Shown: positions 33,239-41,747 of the stretch, piece after piece | Layout of the letters: every line of letters begins with the position of its first letter | Position numbering within the stretch: the stretch's first letter is position 1 | NCBI RefSeq assembly: GCF_902702915.1 | Contig: NZ_LR738849.1 | Span: 2,806,001-2,870,000 of the forward strand | Reading direction: 5' to 3' | DNA: 64,000 nucleotides | Source of the DNA: Desulfovibrio sp. 86 | GTDB lineage: Bacteria; Desulfobacterota; Desulfovibrionia; Desulfovibrionales; Desulfovibrionaceae | The notes under the pieces: generated by a model | Told to the model about the DNA's origin: nothing | The model's database searches: none | Seen by the model: the letters and a program-made list of their open reading frames with translations, nothing else | Made by a program: the position numbers and the translations under genes

Positions 33239-34333
33239 ATGACCGCGACATCACATTCCTCTTCTCCCTCCGGGTTGTCATCCGTGCGCCTGTGGCCCGC
33301 ATTCGCGGCCTTGGCGGCGCTGTGGCTTGTTTCCCTGCCGCTGGCCTGCCTGCCCGGGCCGGTTCCGCTGGCGGCGGGCCAGGTTTTTCACGCCCTGGCG
33401 GCGCAACTGGGGCTGGCCGCGCCGCCGCAGGATACGTCGCTCATGCTGGTGGTGGGGCAGATACGCCTTGCCCGCGTGTGCCTTGCGACCCTGTGCGGCG
33501 GCGCTTTGGCCGTGGCGGGCGTGGCCCTGCAAGGGGTTTTGCGCAACCCTCTTGCCGACCCCTTTACCCTGGGGATTTCGGCGGGCGCGGCCTGCGGCGC
33601 AAGCATCGCCATCGCCCTTGGCGGCGTTGCGGGCAGAGCCCTGAGCGGCCTTTTGTCGGCAGTGCATATTTCCCTGCCGGGGCCTGCGGCCCTGGTGGCT
33701 CCGGCGGCCCTGGCGGGCGCGCTGCTGGCCCTGGCCGGAGCCCTGTGGCTCGGCAGGGGCGACGGCGGCTTCAGGCGTGAGAGCGTCATACTTGCGGGCA
33801 TTGCCGTGGCGGCCTTTCTGGGCGCGCTGGTGGCATTGATCAAGGCGCTCAATGAGGAATCCGTAACCAGCATTGTTTTCTGGATTATGGGGTCATTTCA
33901 GGGGCGCGGATGGGACAGTCTGCCCCTGTTGCTGGCGACGTTCGTGCCTGGCCTGCTGGCTGTGGCCTTGGGCTGGCGCGCGCTGGACGTTCTGACCATG
34001 GGCGACGAGCAGGCCGCCCAGCTTGGGCTGAATGTGGGCCGCGCGCGGCTTTGGCTGCTGGCCGGGGCAAGCTGCATGACGGCTGGCTGCGTGGCGGTGG
34101 CCGGGGTCATCGGCTTTGTGGGCCTGGTGGTGCCGCACGTGCTGCGCCTTGTGTTGGGCTGCGGTCACGGCCCCCTGCTGGCCGGAGCGTTTTTTGGCGG
34201 CGGCGTGCTGCTGGTCTGGGCCGACGTGCTGGCCCGCAGTGTGCTGGACGGCGGACAGGAACTGCCCGTGGGCGTGGTTACCGCGCTTCTTGGCGGGCCA
34301 TTTTTTGCCCTGCTGGTGCGGAGGCGGACATGA
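33239..34333 (+). CDS. btuC: Cobalamin-type ABC transporter permease (FecCD family)
   Basis: 364 residues from ATG 33239, with aaagggcgggc upstream; earlier in-frame ATGs fall inside the terminator hairpin. About ten hydrophobic segments. Family motifs: RLARVCLATLCGGALAVAGVALQGVLRNPLADPFTLGISAGAA, VIMG-type FWIMGSFQGRGW, and GVIGFVGLVVPHVLRLVLG with the coupling region. It forms the inner-membrane channel. It overlaps btuD by ATGA. The B12 assignment rests on the riboswitch and the CbiL neighbour; an iron-siderophore role is excluded only by context. Confidence 0.9.
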   Translation: MTATSHSSSPSGLSSVRLWPAFAALAALWLVSLPLACLPGPVPLAAGQVFHALAAQLGLAAPPQDTSLMLVVGQIRLARVCLATLCGGALAVAGVALQGVLRNPLADPFTLGISAGAACGASIAIALGGVAGRALSGLLSAVHISLPGPAALVAPAALAGALLALAGALWLGRGDGGFRRESVILAGIAVAAFLGALVALIKALNEESVTSIVFWIMGSFQGRGWDSLPLLLATFVPGLLAVALGWRALDVLTMGDEQAAQLGLNVGRARLWLLAGASCMTAGCVAVAGVIGFVGLVVPHVLRLVLGCGHGPLLAGAFFGGGVLLVWADVLARSVLDGGQELPVGVVTALLGGPFFALLVRRRT

Positions 34334-35382
34334 CGCAGAGAGCGCCCGCGCCCGATGCCACGCCCGCTGGCCTTGCGTCAAGCCAGGACACAGGCCAGGG
34401 CACAAGCCAGGCCGCCAGCCCATTCGAGGCCAGGCCCGCCAGCGGCGGCCCGTCCGCTACGGCGACCCCGCCCATGCTTGAGGTGCGCAACCTGCGCTCC
34501 GGCTACAGGGGGCGGCCAGTATTGCAGGGCGTGAGTTTTGCGGCGCGGGGCGGTGAATGCCTGGCCCTGCTTGGCCCCAACGGCAGCGGCAAGACCACGC
34601 TGTTACGCAGCCTTTCCGGCGTGCTGCACGCGCAGGAAGGGGAGGTTTTTCTTCAGGGCAGGTCCCTCGTGGACATGAAGCCGCGCCAGCGCGCGCGGCT
34701 GGCGGCTGTGGTGCCGCAGGGCGGCGAGTACCCGCGTGAGCTTACGGCGCGGCAGATGGCCCTGCTTGGGCGGTATCCGCACCTTTCGTGGTTGGGCTGT
34801 TACGGCCGCAAAGATTACGCGGCGGTGGACGAGGCCCTGGAAGCCTGCGGCGCTGCCGCGCTGGCCCCGCGCCGTCTTGCGGAACTGTCGGGCGGCGAAC
34901 TGCAACGGGTGCTGCTGGCCCGCGCCCTGGCGCAGGAAAGCCCGCTCCTGCTGCTGGACGAATTGGCCTCAGGGCTGGACATGGCCCGCATGGCCGGACT
35001 TTTTGATTTGCTGGAACGCCGTCGCGCCGCCGGGGCCTGCGTGCTCATGGCTGTGCACGACTGTAATCTGGCGGCCATCTATGCCACGAGGCTGTTGGGC
35101 CTCAAGGCCGGAAAACTTGTTTTTGACGGTCCGGTGGACGCGGTTTTTACCGAGGAGAAGCTCAGTGCCCTTTATGATATCCCTATCGGCGTTTTGCCGC
35201 ACCCGCTTTGGGGCCTGCCGCAGGCCTTGCTGGCGCGGGCGCATGGCCCCCGCAGTCATGACAGCTTTGCCGCATGCCCAGGCGACGCATGTTTTGGCGA
35301 CGCTGGCGCTGGCCCTGGTTTTGACGCTGTCGTCAGCTTTGGCCCTGCCGCTGGTTTCACCAACCGCGACGCTGGCCGCTGA
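34330..35382 (+). CDS. btuD: Cobalamin-type ABC transporter ATPase
   Basis: 350 residues; ATG overlaps the btuC stop. A ~45-residue Ala/Pro/Ser leader precedes the ATPase core, which begins at an internal Met (34474). Walker A is GPNGSGKTTLL, the Q-loop VVPQGGEYPR, the signature LSGGELQRV, Walker B LLLLDELASGLD and the switch His in AVHDCNLAA. It powers import. After the expected end (about GLPQALLARA) the frame continues about 45 residues of unusual Gly/Ala/Phe-rich sequence overlapping btuF in another frame; this tail is probably incidental. Confidence 0.9.
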   Translation: MTQRAPAPDATPAGLASSQDTGQGTSQAASPFEARPASGGPSATATPPMLEVRNLRSGYRGRPVLQGVSFAARGGECLALLGPNGSGKTTLLRSLSGVLHAQEGEVFLQGRSLVDMKPRQRARLAAVVPQGGEYPRELTARQMALLGRYPHLSWLGCYGRKDYAAVDEALEACGAAALAPRRLAELSGGELQRVLLARALAQESPLLLLDELASGLDMARMAGLFDLLERRRAAGACVLMAVHDCNLAAIYATRLLGLKAGKLVFDGPVDAVFTEEKLSALYDIPIGVLPHPLWGLPQALLARAHGPRSHDSFAACPGDACFGDAGAGPGFDAVVSFGPAAGFTNRDAGR

Positions 35383-36265
35383 ACCAGCGCAACTATCCAC
35401 TCCGGCCGTTACTGCCCCTGCGTCGGCGTCTGCGTCCGCCGTTGTTCCGGTCAGCGTGCGTGACGATACGGGGCATGAGGCGCGTCTGGAGGCTCCGGCA
35501 AAGCGCATCATAGCCCTGTACGGAGCCTTCAACGAGCTTTTGCTGGCGCTGGGCGCTGGCGACAGTCTTGCGGCCCGCACCGTGGCTGACGCGAATATTC
35601 CCGGTCTGGAGCATCTGCCCGCCATAGGCACCCATATGCGCCCCAATGCCGAACTTATCGTGCAGCAGTCGCCCGACCTCGTCATCCAGCTTGCCGGGCG
35701 CAACGAAGCGCTGTTGCAGACCGAGGCCTTGCGCGCCCTCGGCCTGAACGTGCTTGTTTTTGAAATGAATTCCTTTGAGCAGATGTTTGGCGTGCTGCAA
35801 AAGCTCGGCCAGCTCACCGGACGCGAGGCTGAAGCCGCCCGGCTGACTGACGCGTGGCAGGCGCGGCTCGCTGACCTTGAGGCCCGCTACAAGAACCAGA
35901 AACCGGTACGTGTTTTTTATGAGGTGCGGTACCCCAATCTGCTGGCGGCGGGGCGGGGCGGCATTGTGGATGACATCATATCCCGCGCTGGCGGCCGGAA
36001 TGTGGTCACGGACGAAAAAAAGCTGGTGCGCTTCAATGAAGAAGCCCTGCTGGCCGCTGACCCGGATGCGTACATCATCCAGAGCGGTCCTATGAACCCC
36101 GACCCTCAGCCCCTGGATCAGCGTCTGCATTACAAGGACCTGCGCGCGGTGCGCGAGGGCAGGGTGCTCACGGTGGATGAAGAGCTTTTTGCCCGCCCTG
36201 GGCCACGCTCTGTGGACGCCGCCGAAGAGCTTGGGCGTTTTTTGCATCCCGAGGCGGCACGCTGA
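35243..36265 (+). CDS. btuF: Cobalamin-type ABC transporter substrate-binding protein
   Basis: About 340 residues. ATG 35243 or 35258; neither has a strong ribosome site, and both lie inside the 3' end of btuD (a 125-140 bp overlap in a different frame). A signal peptide (HVLATLALALVLTLSSALALPLV) is followed by a class III periplasmic-binding fold: RIIALYGAFNELLLALGAGDSLAART, IGTHMRPNAELIVQQSPDLVIQ and GGIVDDIISRAGGRNVV, ending with the lobe closing on VREGRVLTVDEELFARPGP. It binds the corrinoid in the periplasm (inferred from context). Confidence 0.88.
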   Translation: MAPAVMTALPHAQATHVLATLALALVLTLSSALALPLVSPTATLAAEPAQLSTPAVTAPASASASAVVPVSVRDDTGHEARLEAPAKRIIALYGAFNELLLALGAGDSLAARTVADANIPGLEHLPAIGTHMRPNAELIVQQSPDLVIQLAGRNEALLQTEALRALGLNVLVFEMNSFEQMFGVLQKLGQLTGREAEAARLTDAWQARLADLEARYKNQKPVRVFYEVRYPNLLAAGRGGIVDDIISRAGGRNVVTDEKKLVRFNEEALLAADPDAYIIQSGPMNPDPQPLDQRLHYKDLRAVREGRVLTVDEELFARPGPRSVDAAEELGRFLHPEAAR

Positions 36266-36331
36266 TTTTCTGTGATTTCCCTTGATTTCCCCTTAACCTG
36301 ACATTCTGACCACAGGACAAGAGAGCTGAGC

Positions 36332-37045
36332 ATGACAGGAGTTTTGTACGGCGTGGGCGTCGGGCCCGGCGCTTCAGACCTGCTGACGCTGCGGGCGGTG
36401 AACGCCCTCGGCAAGGTGGACGTGATTCTGGCGGCGGCTTCGCCCAAAAATGACTATTCCGCCGCGCTGGAAACCGCCCGGCCACACTTGCGGTCTGACG
36501 CGCGCATGCTGCGTCTGGAATTCCCCATGACGCGGGATCGCGCCGTGCTGCGCGACGCCTGGCGCGTGGCCGCCGAAAAAACGCAGCAAGTCCTGGAAGA
36601 CGGCGAAAATGCGGCCTTTCTGACCATTGGCGACCCGCTTGTCTACAGCACCTTTGGCTACCTCATACAGACGCTCAGGGAACGCGCGCCCCACCTGCCC
36701 ATTGAGATCATCCCCGGCATTACCTCCATTCAGGCGGCAGCCGCGCGCGCGGGCGTCATTTTGTGCGAAAACAGCGAAACCCTGCGCGTCATTCCCGGCA
36801 TCAACAGCCGCGACGAGCTTGAAAAAGCTCTCGATGGGGCTGATACCGCCGTTATCCTCAAGGCGTACCGCAACCTTCCGGCCATTGCGGACGCCCTGCG
36901 CGCCACAGGACGGCTGGACTCCTGTATTCTGGCCAGCCATGTGGAGCAGCCCGCCGAAAAGCTGCGCCGTGGGCTGGACCCGGAACAAGGCACCCCGCCC
37001 TATATGTCGCTGATCATCAGCAGAAAACCCGTGAGCAACGACTAG
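36332..37045 (+). CDS. cbiL: Precorrin-2 / cobalt-factor II C20-methyltransferase
   Basis: 237 residues. SAM-dependent corrinoid methyltransferase fold: GVGVGPGASDLLTLRAVNAL at the N-terminus, FLTIGDPLVYSTFGYL, EIIPGITSIQAAAARAG, and the C-terminal YMSLIISRK. It methylates C20 in cobalamin ring synthesis. In this anaerobe-like genome the cobalt-first pathway (CbiL) is more likely than CobI. Last gene of the riboswitch-controlled operon, 66 bp after btuF. Confidence 0.92.
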   Translation: MTGVLYGVGVGPGASDLLTLRAVNALGKVDVILAAASPKNDYSAALETARPHLRSDARMLRLEFPMTRDRAVLRDAWRVAAEKTQQVLEDGENAAFLTIGDPLVYSTFGYLIQTLRERAPHLPIEIIPGITSIQAAAARAGVILCENSETLRVIPGINSRDELEKALDGADTAVILKAYRNLPAIADALRATGRLDSCILASHVEQPAEKLRRGLDPEQGTPPYMSLIISRKPVSND

Positions 37046-37086
37046 TACCGTTTCACTTCGAAATATTTTGTGGTGGGAAATGCTCT

Positions 37087-37126
37087 GTGGGGGAGGGACC
37101 CTTTTGAAAAAGGGTCCCTCCCCCAC
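37087..37126. repeat. 19-bp perfect inverted repeat
   Basis: gtgggggagggaccctttt and its exact complement, with a loop of about 2 nt, lie 41 bp after cbiL. Very stable, but not followed by a T-run. It may be a dispersed 3'-end element of this genome. Confidence 0.8.
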
Positions 37127-37163
37127 GCCCCCACCCCTTGGGCGAAACAGCATATATAAAGCG

Positions 37164-37204
37164 AAAGCCAGCAATTCCCTCATGATCGGGAACTGCTGGC
37201 TTTT
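37164..37204. terminator. Bidirectional terminator between cbiL and hypE
   Basis: aaagccagcaattccc pairs with gggaactgctggcttt (one mismatch) with an 8-nt loop and a TTTT tail on the plus strand and an A-run complement on the minus side. It separates two convergent operons. Confidence 0.8.
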
Positions 37205-37247
37205 GCAGTTGTGGAGGCGGGTTTGCGTAAGCGGCGCAGCCGCGTAA

Positions 37248-38252
37248 TCAGCAGATGCGCGGCAATTGCGCCCCTTCAAGCATGCCCAGCAGACGGCGGC
37301 CGCCGATGCGGGTTTGCAGGCTCACCTGCGCCTTGCCCTCCGTGACCGTGCCCACGCGCGCGGCCTCCTTGCCATAGGGCGAGCGGCGCATGGCCTCAAG
37401 CGCGGCCTCGGCCCTGTCCTCAGGCACGATGCAGATGCATTTGCCCTCATTGGCCAGGTACAGGGGGTCCAGCCCCAAAAACGAACAGCCGTTCCGCACG
37501 GCCTCGTGCACGGGAATGGCCGTTTCGTCCAGAAGAATGCCCATTTGCGACTGTTCGGCAATCTCGTTCAGCGTGGTGGCAAGGCCGCCGCGCGTGGGAT
37601 CGCGCAGCACATGCACTTCACCGGCGGCTTCGAAAATGTCCGCGATCATATGGTTGAGGGGCGCGGAATCCGAAGCCACGTCCGTGAGAAAGGACAGCCC
37701 TTCGCGGCTGCCCATAACCGTAAGGCCGTGGTCGCCCATGGCTCCGCTCACCAGCACCGCGTCACCGGGGCGCGCGCTGTGCCCGGACGGGGCCGGGTTG
37801 GCAAAAACTTCACCTATGCCAGTGGTATTGATAAATATTTTGTCGCAGGCCCCTCTGGGAACCACCTTGGTGTCGCCAGTGACGATGAGCACCCCGGCTT
37901 CGCGGGCCGCCGCCGCCATGTCGGCAGTGACGCGTTCAAGCGTTTCCAGCGCAAGGCCTTCTTCAAGGATGAAGGCGCAACTGAGGTAGCGGGGGCGAGC
38001 GCCCAGCATGGCCACGTCATTGACGGTTCCGTGCACGGCGAGGCTGCCTATGCTGCCGCCGGGAAAAAACAGGGGCGTCACGGTGTAGGAGTCCGTGCTC
38101 ATGGCCAGAGGGCCGCGAATGTCGGTCAGCAGGGCCGCGTCATCCATGCGCTCCAGCAGGGGGTTGGCGAAGTGGCGGAAAAAGCACTGGGACACAAGAC
38201 GCTGCGAGGCGCGGCCACCGCTGCCCGCATCCAGAAGAAGACAGTCTTCCAT
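37248..38252 (-). CDS. hypE: Hydrogenase maturation protein HypE
   Basis: 334 residues from ATG 38252, which overlaps the hypD stop (TAATG). PurM/AIRS-type fold: DAGSGGRASQRLVSQ, LAMSTDSYTVTPLFFPGGSIGSLAVHGTVNDVAMLGARP, VTGDTKVVPRG, DPTRGGLATTLNEIA. It ends in PRIC, whose terminal Cys is thiocarbamoylated and dehydrated to make the cyanide ligands of [NiFe]-hydrogenase. The C-terminal PRIC separates it from the related selenophosphate synthetase SelD. Confidence 0.96.
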   Translation of the reverse strand: MEDCLLLDAGSGGRASQRLVSQCFFRHFANPLLERMDDAALLTDIRGPLAMSTDSYTVTPLFFPGGSIGSLAVHGTVNDVAMLGARPRYLSCAFILEEGLALETLERVTADMAAAAREAGVLIVTGDTKVVPRGACDKIFINTTGIGEVFANPAPSGHSARPGDAVLVSGAMGDHGLTVMGSREGLSFLTDVASDSAPLNHMIADIFEAAGEVHVLRDPTRGGLATTLNEIAEQSQMGILLDETAIPVHEAVRNGCSFLGLDPLYLANEGKCICIVPEDRAEAALEAMRRSPYGKEAARVGTVTEGKAQVSLQTRIGGRRLLGMLEGAQLPRIC

Positions 38253-39343
38253 TATCTCTCCGAATATTTGAAGTAGGCGGCGCAACTGCCCTCGGTTGAC
38301 ACCATGCACGGCCCCACAGGCGTGGCGGGGGTGCACTTTTTACCGAACAGGGGGCAGTCCGGCGGCGCCATGCGCCCCTTGAGCACGTCCCCGCAACGAC
38401 AGCCGGGCAGGGGGGGCACATCGGGCAGTTTGAGGTCAAGGCGCACCATGGCGTCCAGGTCCTGGTATTCCGGCCTCAGGGTGAGGCCGCTCAGTGGAAT
38501 GCTGCCAATGCCGCGCCAGAGGGCGTCCGCAGGGGTGAAAAACTGATCCAGCAGCGCGCGGGCGCGGGGATTGCCCGTATCGCCCACAGCCCGGGGATAG
38601 GCATTGACCACAGCCGGGGCATTGTCGCGTATCTGCTCGGCCATCATGCACAGGGCAAGAAGGATGTCGGCGGGCTGAAAGCCCCCCACCACGCCGGGCA
38701 CACGGTACTGTTCCGCCAGAAAGGCGTAAGGCTCCAGCCCAAGGATGGTGGACACGTGGCCTGGCAGCAAAAAGGCCTCCACAGCGCACTGGCTGTCGTC
38801 CAGCAGGGCGCGCAGCGCGGGGGGAACCAGTTTGTGCAGGGAAAGCACGCAGAAATTTTCGAGCTTTCGCTGGCGGGCCGTCAGCAGGGTGGCGGCAACG
38901 GTGGGGGCCGTGGTTTCAAACCCGATGCCCAGAAAGACCACAGTATCGCCGGGGTTCTGCTCCGCCAGGGTCAGGGCGTCCAGAGGGGAATAGACGATCT
39001 CCACGCGCGCGCCTTGGGCCTGCGCGTGTTTGAGGCTGCGCCCGCCGGGGCCGGGAACGCGCAAAAGATCCCCAAAGGTGGCTATAATGACCCTGTCGCG
39101 CTCCGCCAGATCAAGAAAGGCGGCCACTTCAGCGTCATGGGTGACACAGACGGGACAGCCCGGCCCGGAAAGATGGGCCACCGTATCGGGGAGCAGAGAG
39201 CGCAGGCCGCTCTGAAAAATGGCTACCGTATGGGTGCCGCACACTTCCATAAAACGCATGGAGCGTCCGTCCAACGCCCGGTTGAGGCGGTCCAGCAGGC
39301 CGCGGCAGAGCTGGGGGTCCTGAAAGGCTTGTTCCAGTTGCAT
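38252..39343 (-). CDS. hypD: Hydrogenase maturation protein HypD
   Basis: 363 residues; aaagggagcatc precedes the ATG. Family Cys motifs are all present: FMEVCGTHT, LSGPGCPVCVT, GFETTAPT, LPGHVSTILG, VVGGFQPADIL, and the C-terminal [4Fe-4S] Cys set (GCRCGDVLKG, CPLFGKKC, GPCMVSTEGSC). It assembles the Fe(CN)2CO moiety with HypC and HypE. No hypC is next to it here. The repeat A4 ends about 27 bp before its start, so the repeat is part of, or directly flanks, its leader. Confidence 0.97.
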   Translation of the reverse strand: MQLEQAFQDPQLCRGLLDRLNRALDGRSMRFMEVCGTHTVAIFQSGLRSLLPDTVAHLSGPGCPVCVTHDAEVAAFLDLAERDRVIIATFGDLLRVPGPGGRSLKHAQAQGARVEIVYSPLDALTLAEQNPGDTVVFLGIGFETTAPTVAATLLTARQRKLENFCVLSLHKLVPPALRALLDDSQCAVEAFLLPGHVSTILGLEPYAFLAEQYRVPGVVGGFQPADILLALCMMAEQIRDNAPAVVNAYPRAVGDTGNPRARALLDQFFTPADALWRGIGSIPLSGLTLRPEYQDLDAMVRLDLKLPDVPPLPGCRCGDVLKGRMAPPDCPLFGKKCTPATPVGPCMVSTEGSCAAYFKYSER

Positions 39344-39369
39344 GATGCTCCCTTTGTGGCTGTGTACGT

Positions 39370-39496
39370 TAGAGCAGTTTACGAATGAAATGAGTTAACT
39401 GCTCTGCAAGGATTTTTTTGAAAATCCTTGCCACGAAATGCGAGTAGGTTGGCTTTTGCCTGCCGTACGCGAGCATTTCAAGTGTTAAATGCTCTA
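39370..39496. repeat. Dispersed repeat family A, copy A4
   Basis: Full-length copy (127 bp) with hairpins agagcagttta...gttaactgctct, aaggatttttttgaaaatcctt and a less perfect ggc-tttt-gcc, ending in gcatttcaagtgttaaatgctcta. It is closest to A1. Confidence 0.85.
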
Positions 39497-39502
39497 GGGC
39501 CT

Positions 39503-39660
39503 GTGGATTCAGCTGGATCAGATCAATGTTGAAATGGTTCACAGTTCAGTTTGTCATTCAGCCGAAATGCGGTTTTCAGTTGAATCCACGCCACGTTGCG
39601 GCGCGTTGATCGCTCGTGCGGCGTTAGAGCATTTACCCTTTTTTTCAAGGATAAATGCTC
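39503..39660. repeat. Dispersed repeat family B, copy B1
   Basis: Follows A4 directly. It contains ttgaaatggttcacagttca, a hairpin ttcagccgaaa...ttttcagttgaa, then gaatccacgccacgttgcggcgcgttgatcgctcgtgcggc and gagcatttacccttttttt. It aligns with the reverse complement of 50584-50716 and with 59414-59540. gtggattca at 39503 is inverted at 39581-39589. The remaining 39661-39839 has a wide-loop inverted repeat (39695-39705/39798-39808) and no gene. Confidence 0.75.
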
Positions 39661-39839
39661 GAAACAAACTGTATGACCATGAAATTCGTGTTTTCCGGCA
39701 GGGAGAAGCTGTTACGCAAGACGTGCCGTCACCTCTGTCAGCGCATAAGGTTTTATGCGGTGTGGGTAGAGCCGCACCCGTCGGGCGTACAATTGTGCTC
39801 CCTGCCGGAGCGCAAAAAATTTCTGTACCTGCCCCGGCC

Positions 39840-40895
39840 TCAGGGCAGGGGAGCCAGCATGTCCAGGCCGGTGCCCACGGGCAGGCCGCACATGAGGTTG
39901 GCGTTGGCCAGGGCCTGCCCCGAAGCGCCACGGCACAGATTGTCGATGGCCGACAAAATGGTGAGCCTGCCCGTGCGCGGATCTACCACAAGACCAAGGT
40001 CGCAGAACATGCTGCCGCGCACAAAGCGGGTTTCTGGCAGTGAGCCCTTGGGCAGCACGCGTATCCAGGGGCTGTGCGCCCAGGTGCTCATGAAGGCCTC
40101 GCGCACCTGATCCAGCGTGGTGGCGGGGTCTTTCAGCCTCGTATAGATGGTGGACAAAATGCCCCGATTGAGCGGCAGGATGTGGGTATTGAACGAGAGG
40201 CGCACGTCATGCCCGGCCAGCAGGGAAACTTCCTGCTCAATTTCCGGGGTATGCCTGTGGGTGGGCAGGCCATAGGCGCGGAAATTGTCCGACACCTCGC
40301 AAAAGAGCGTGCCGACGGCGGCCTTGCGCCCTGCGCCCGTGGCGCCGGACTTGGCGTCCACCACAATGTCGTCTGTATGCACAAGACCGTTCTTGATTGC
40401 CGCGTACAGGCCCAGAATCACCGAGGTCGGGTAGCAACCGGGGTTGGCGATAAGGCTGGCGCGGGATATCTCGGCCGCATACAGTTCGGGCAGGCCGTAC
40501 ACGGCTTTGTGCAGGATGTCCTTGTGGGTGTGTTCCTGCCTGTACCAGGCGGTGTAGATTTCGGGGTCGCGCAGGCGAAAGTCGGCCGAAAGATCCACGA
40601 CCCTGGTTCCGGCCTTGATCAACGGCGCGGCCATGCCCATGGCTGTGCCCGCAGGCACGGCAAGAAAGACCACGTCGCATTCACTGGCGGCCTGATCCGG
40701 GTCAAAAACGCTTATGACAACATCCGAACCGGGCATATGCTCCAGAAAAGGATAGTATTCACCAAGACGTTTGCCAGCCTCGGCCCGCGAGCAGGCCATA
40801 CTGAGGCGCATGGACGGATGACTCGCCAGAAGCCGTGCCAGTTCCATGCCCGCATATCCCGTAATGCCCACCAGACCCGCGTTGAATGTCTTCAT
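39840..40895 (-). CDS. argC: N-acetyl-gamma-glutamyl-phosphate reductase
   Basis: 351 residues from ATG 40895, with aagga 7 nt upstream (a TTG two codons earlier is unlikely). N-terminal NAD(P) Rossmann motif GLVGITGYAGMELARLLASHP, VVFLAVPAGTAM, VVDLSADFRLRD, the active-site Cys in IANPGCYPTSVILGL, SGATGAGRK, and a C-terminal HRHTPEIEQEV region. It is the third step of arginine synthesis, in the cytoplasm. Two structured repeats flank it (B1 beyond its 3' end, C1 at its 5' end). Confidence 0.97.
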   Translation of the reverse strand: MKTFNAGLVGITGYAGMELARLLASHPSMRLSMACSRAEAGKRLGEYYPFLEHMPGSDVVISVFDPDQAASECDVVFLAVPAGTAMGMAAPLIKAGTRVVDLSADFRLRDPEIYTAWYRQEHTHKDILHKAVYGLPELYAAEISRASLIANPGCYPTSVILGLYAAIKNGLVHTDDIVVDAKSGATGAGRKAAVGTLFCEVSDNFRAYGLPTHRHTPEIEQEVSLLAGHDVRLSFNTHILPLNRGILSTIYTRLKDPATTLDQVREAFMSTWAHSPWIRVLPKGSLPETRFVRGSMFCDLGLVVDPRTGRLTILSAIDNLCRGASGQALANANLMCGLPVGTGLDMLAPLP

Positions 40896-40912
40896 GCCCA
40901 ATCCTTATAAGA

Positions 40913-41059
40913 AAACGCTGATTAAAGAGCCTCTTGGAAACGCGCAGTTATTTTGTTTGGCAAGGCGCGATCTTTTTTTGAAGCAGGAGTGGACTCTTCT
41001 GTCCTCGACTGTTTCAAAAAAAGTGAAGCAACGCCGCCAAACGGAATAAATCAGCGTTT
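40913..41059. repeat. MITE-like repeat family C, copy C1
   Basis: 147 bp bounded by perfect 11-bp terminal inverted repeats (aaacgctgatt and aatcagcgttt). Inside are nested complementary arms: gtttggc/gccaaac and ctttttttgaa/ttcaaaaaaag. It is about 90% identical over its central part to 41748-41888. It lies immediately upstream of argC. No coding capacity. Confidence 0.85.
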
Positions 41060-41175
41060 CCATAACACGCCGCAAAGGCATCTGAAAAAGTACATAGAAC
41101 GCCCGCCGCCCTGGGCAGGCGCGCCCCGTGGTCATAGCACCGCTTGCAAGCGCCAAAAGGGCGTTCACGCGGGCG

Positions 41176-41499
41176 TTACGCGGGCTTTCGCTCTTTGCCG
41201 GACAGGCATTCGCAGTTGGGCCCGCACTTTATGACAAACTTCAAGCGCAGTTCGTAGAGGATGCCTTCAAGCAGCTTTCGCTCCTGGTCGTCAAGGCTGT
41301 TCTGCGTTTTGGCGTGCAGCATGTCAAGCACGTCGATGCTGTGCTTGGCCAGGGGCAGATTGACCTCCGTGGTTCCGGTGTCAGGGCTGGGAACTTCACC
41401 CAGGTGCACCAGCGCTGATGAGGCCAGCGAAAGTATAAAGGTAGAAAACGTCACTTCAGGCATGGGCCCGGATGAGCATCCACAGGGTTTCTGGCTCAT
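41176..41499 (-). CDS. DUF1844 protein
   Basis: 107 residues from ATG 41499 with gagg 6-7 nt upstream. DUF1844 pattern: MPEVTFSTFILSLASSALVHLGEVP, VNLPLAKHSIDVLDMLHAKTQNSLDDQERKLLEGILYELRLKF. Extra Cys residues occur at both ends (KPCGCSSG; CGPNCECL), which could bind metal. The function is unknown; a gene of this family is often near argC in related bacteria. Small helical cytoplasmic protein. Confidence 0.88.
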   Translation of the reverse strand: MSQKPCGCSSGPMPEVTFSTFILSLASSALVHLGEVPSPDTGTTEVNLPLAKHSIDVLDMLHAKTQNSLDDQERKLLEGILYELRLKFVIKCGPNCECLSGKERKPA

Positions 41500-41583
41500 G
41501 GCGACCTCGTGGCGCGCTGCGCCCGGCTTGGCAGGCGCGGCAACTAGCGCCGTGGTACTCGGTTGGGGGGCAAATTCCAGGGC

Positions 41584-41742
41584 GATTTCACTTTGAAACG
41601 GCTCTGGCGGCATGCGCGTGCTCGCGCTGTGGCGGCGATGACGCGGGTTTTCGCGCTGACAAGCGCCTCACGTCGTGCCGCACCTTTTATACCTGTACAT
41701 ACATCTGGGCATGCGCATTCTCAAGGGTAATCTGCTCTAAGG
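41584..41742. repeat. Dispersed repeat family D, diverged copy D3
   Basis: atttcactttgaaacggctctggcgg at its left end and cattctcaagggtaatctgctctaagga at its right end match the reverse complement of D1; the middle is more diverged. It fills the spacer upstream of the DUF1844 gene. Confidence 0.6.
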
Positions 41743-41747
41743 AAGTC

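Noticed and set aside
37248..38252. Considered as selenophosphate synthetase (selD), given the selenium genes
   Set aside because: The C-terminal PRIC and the TAATG overlap with hypD identify HypE; no SelD-type N-terminal Cys/Sec-Lys motif is present.
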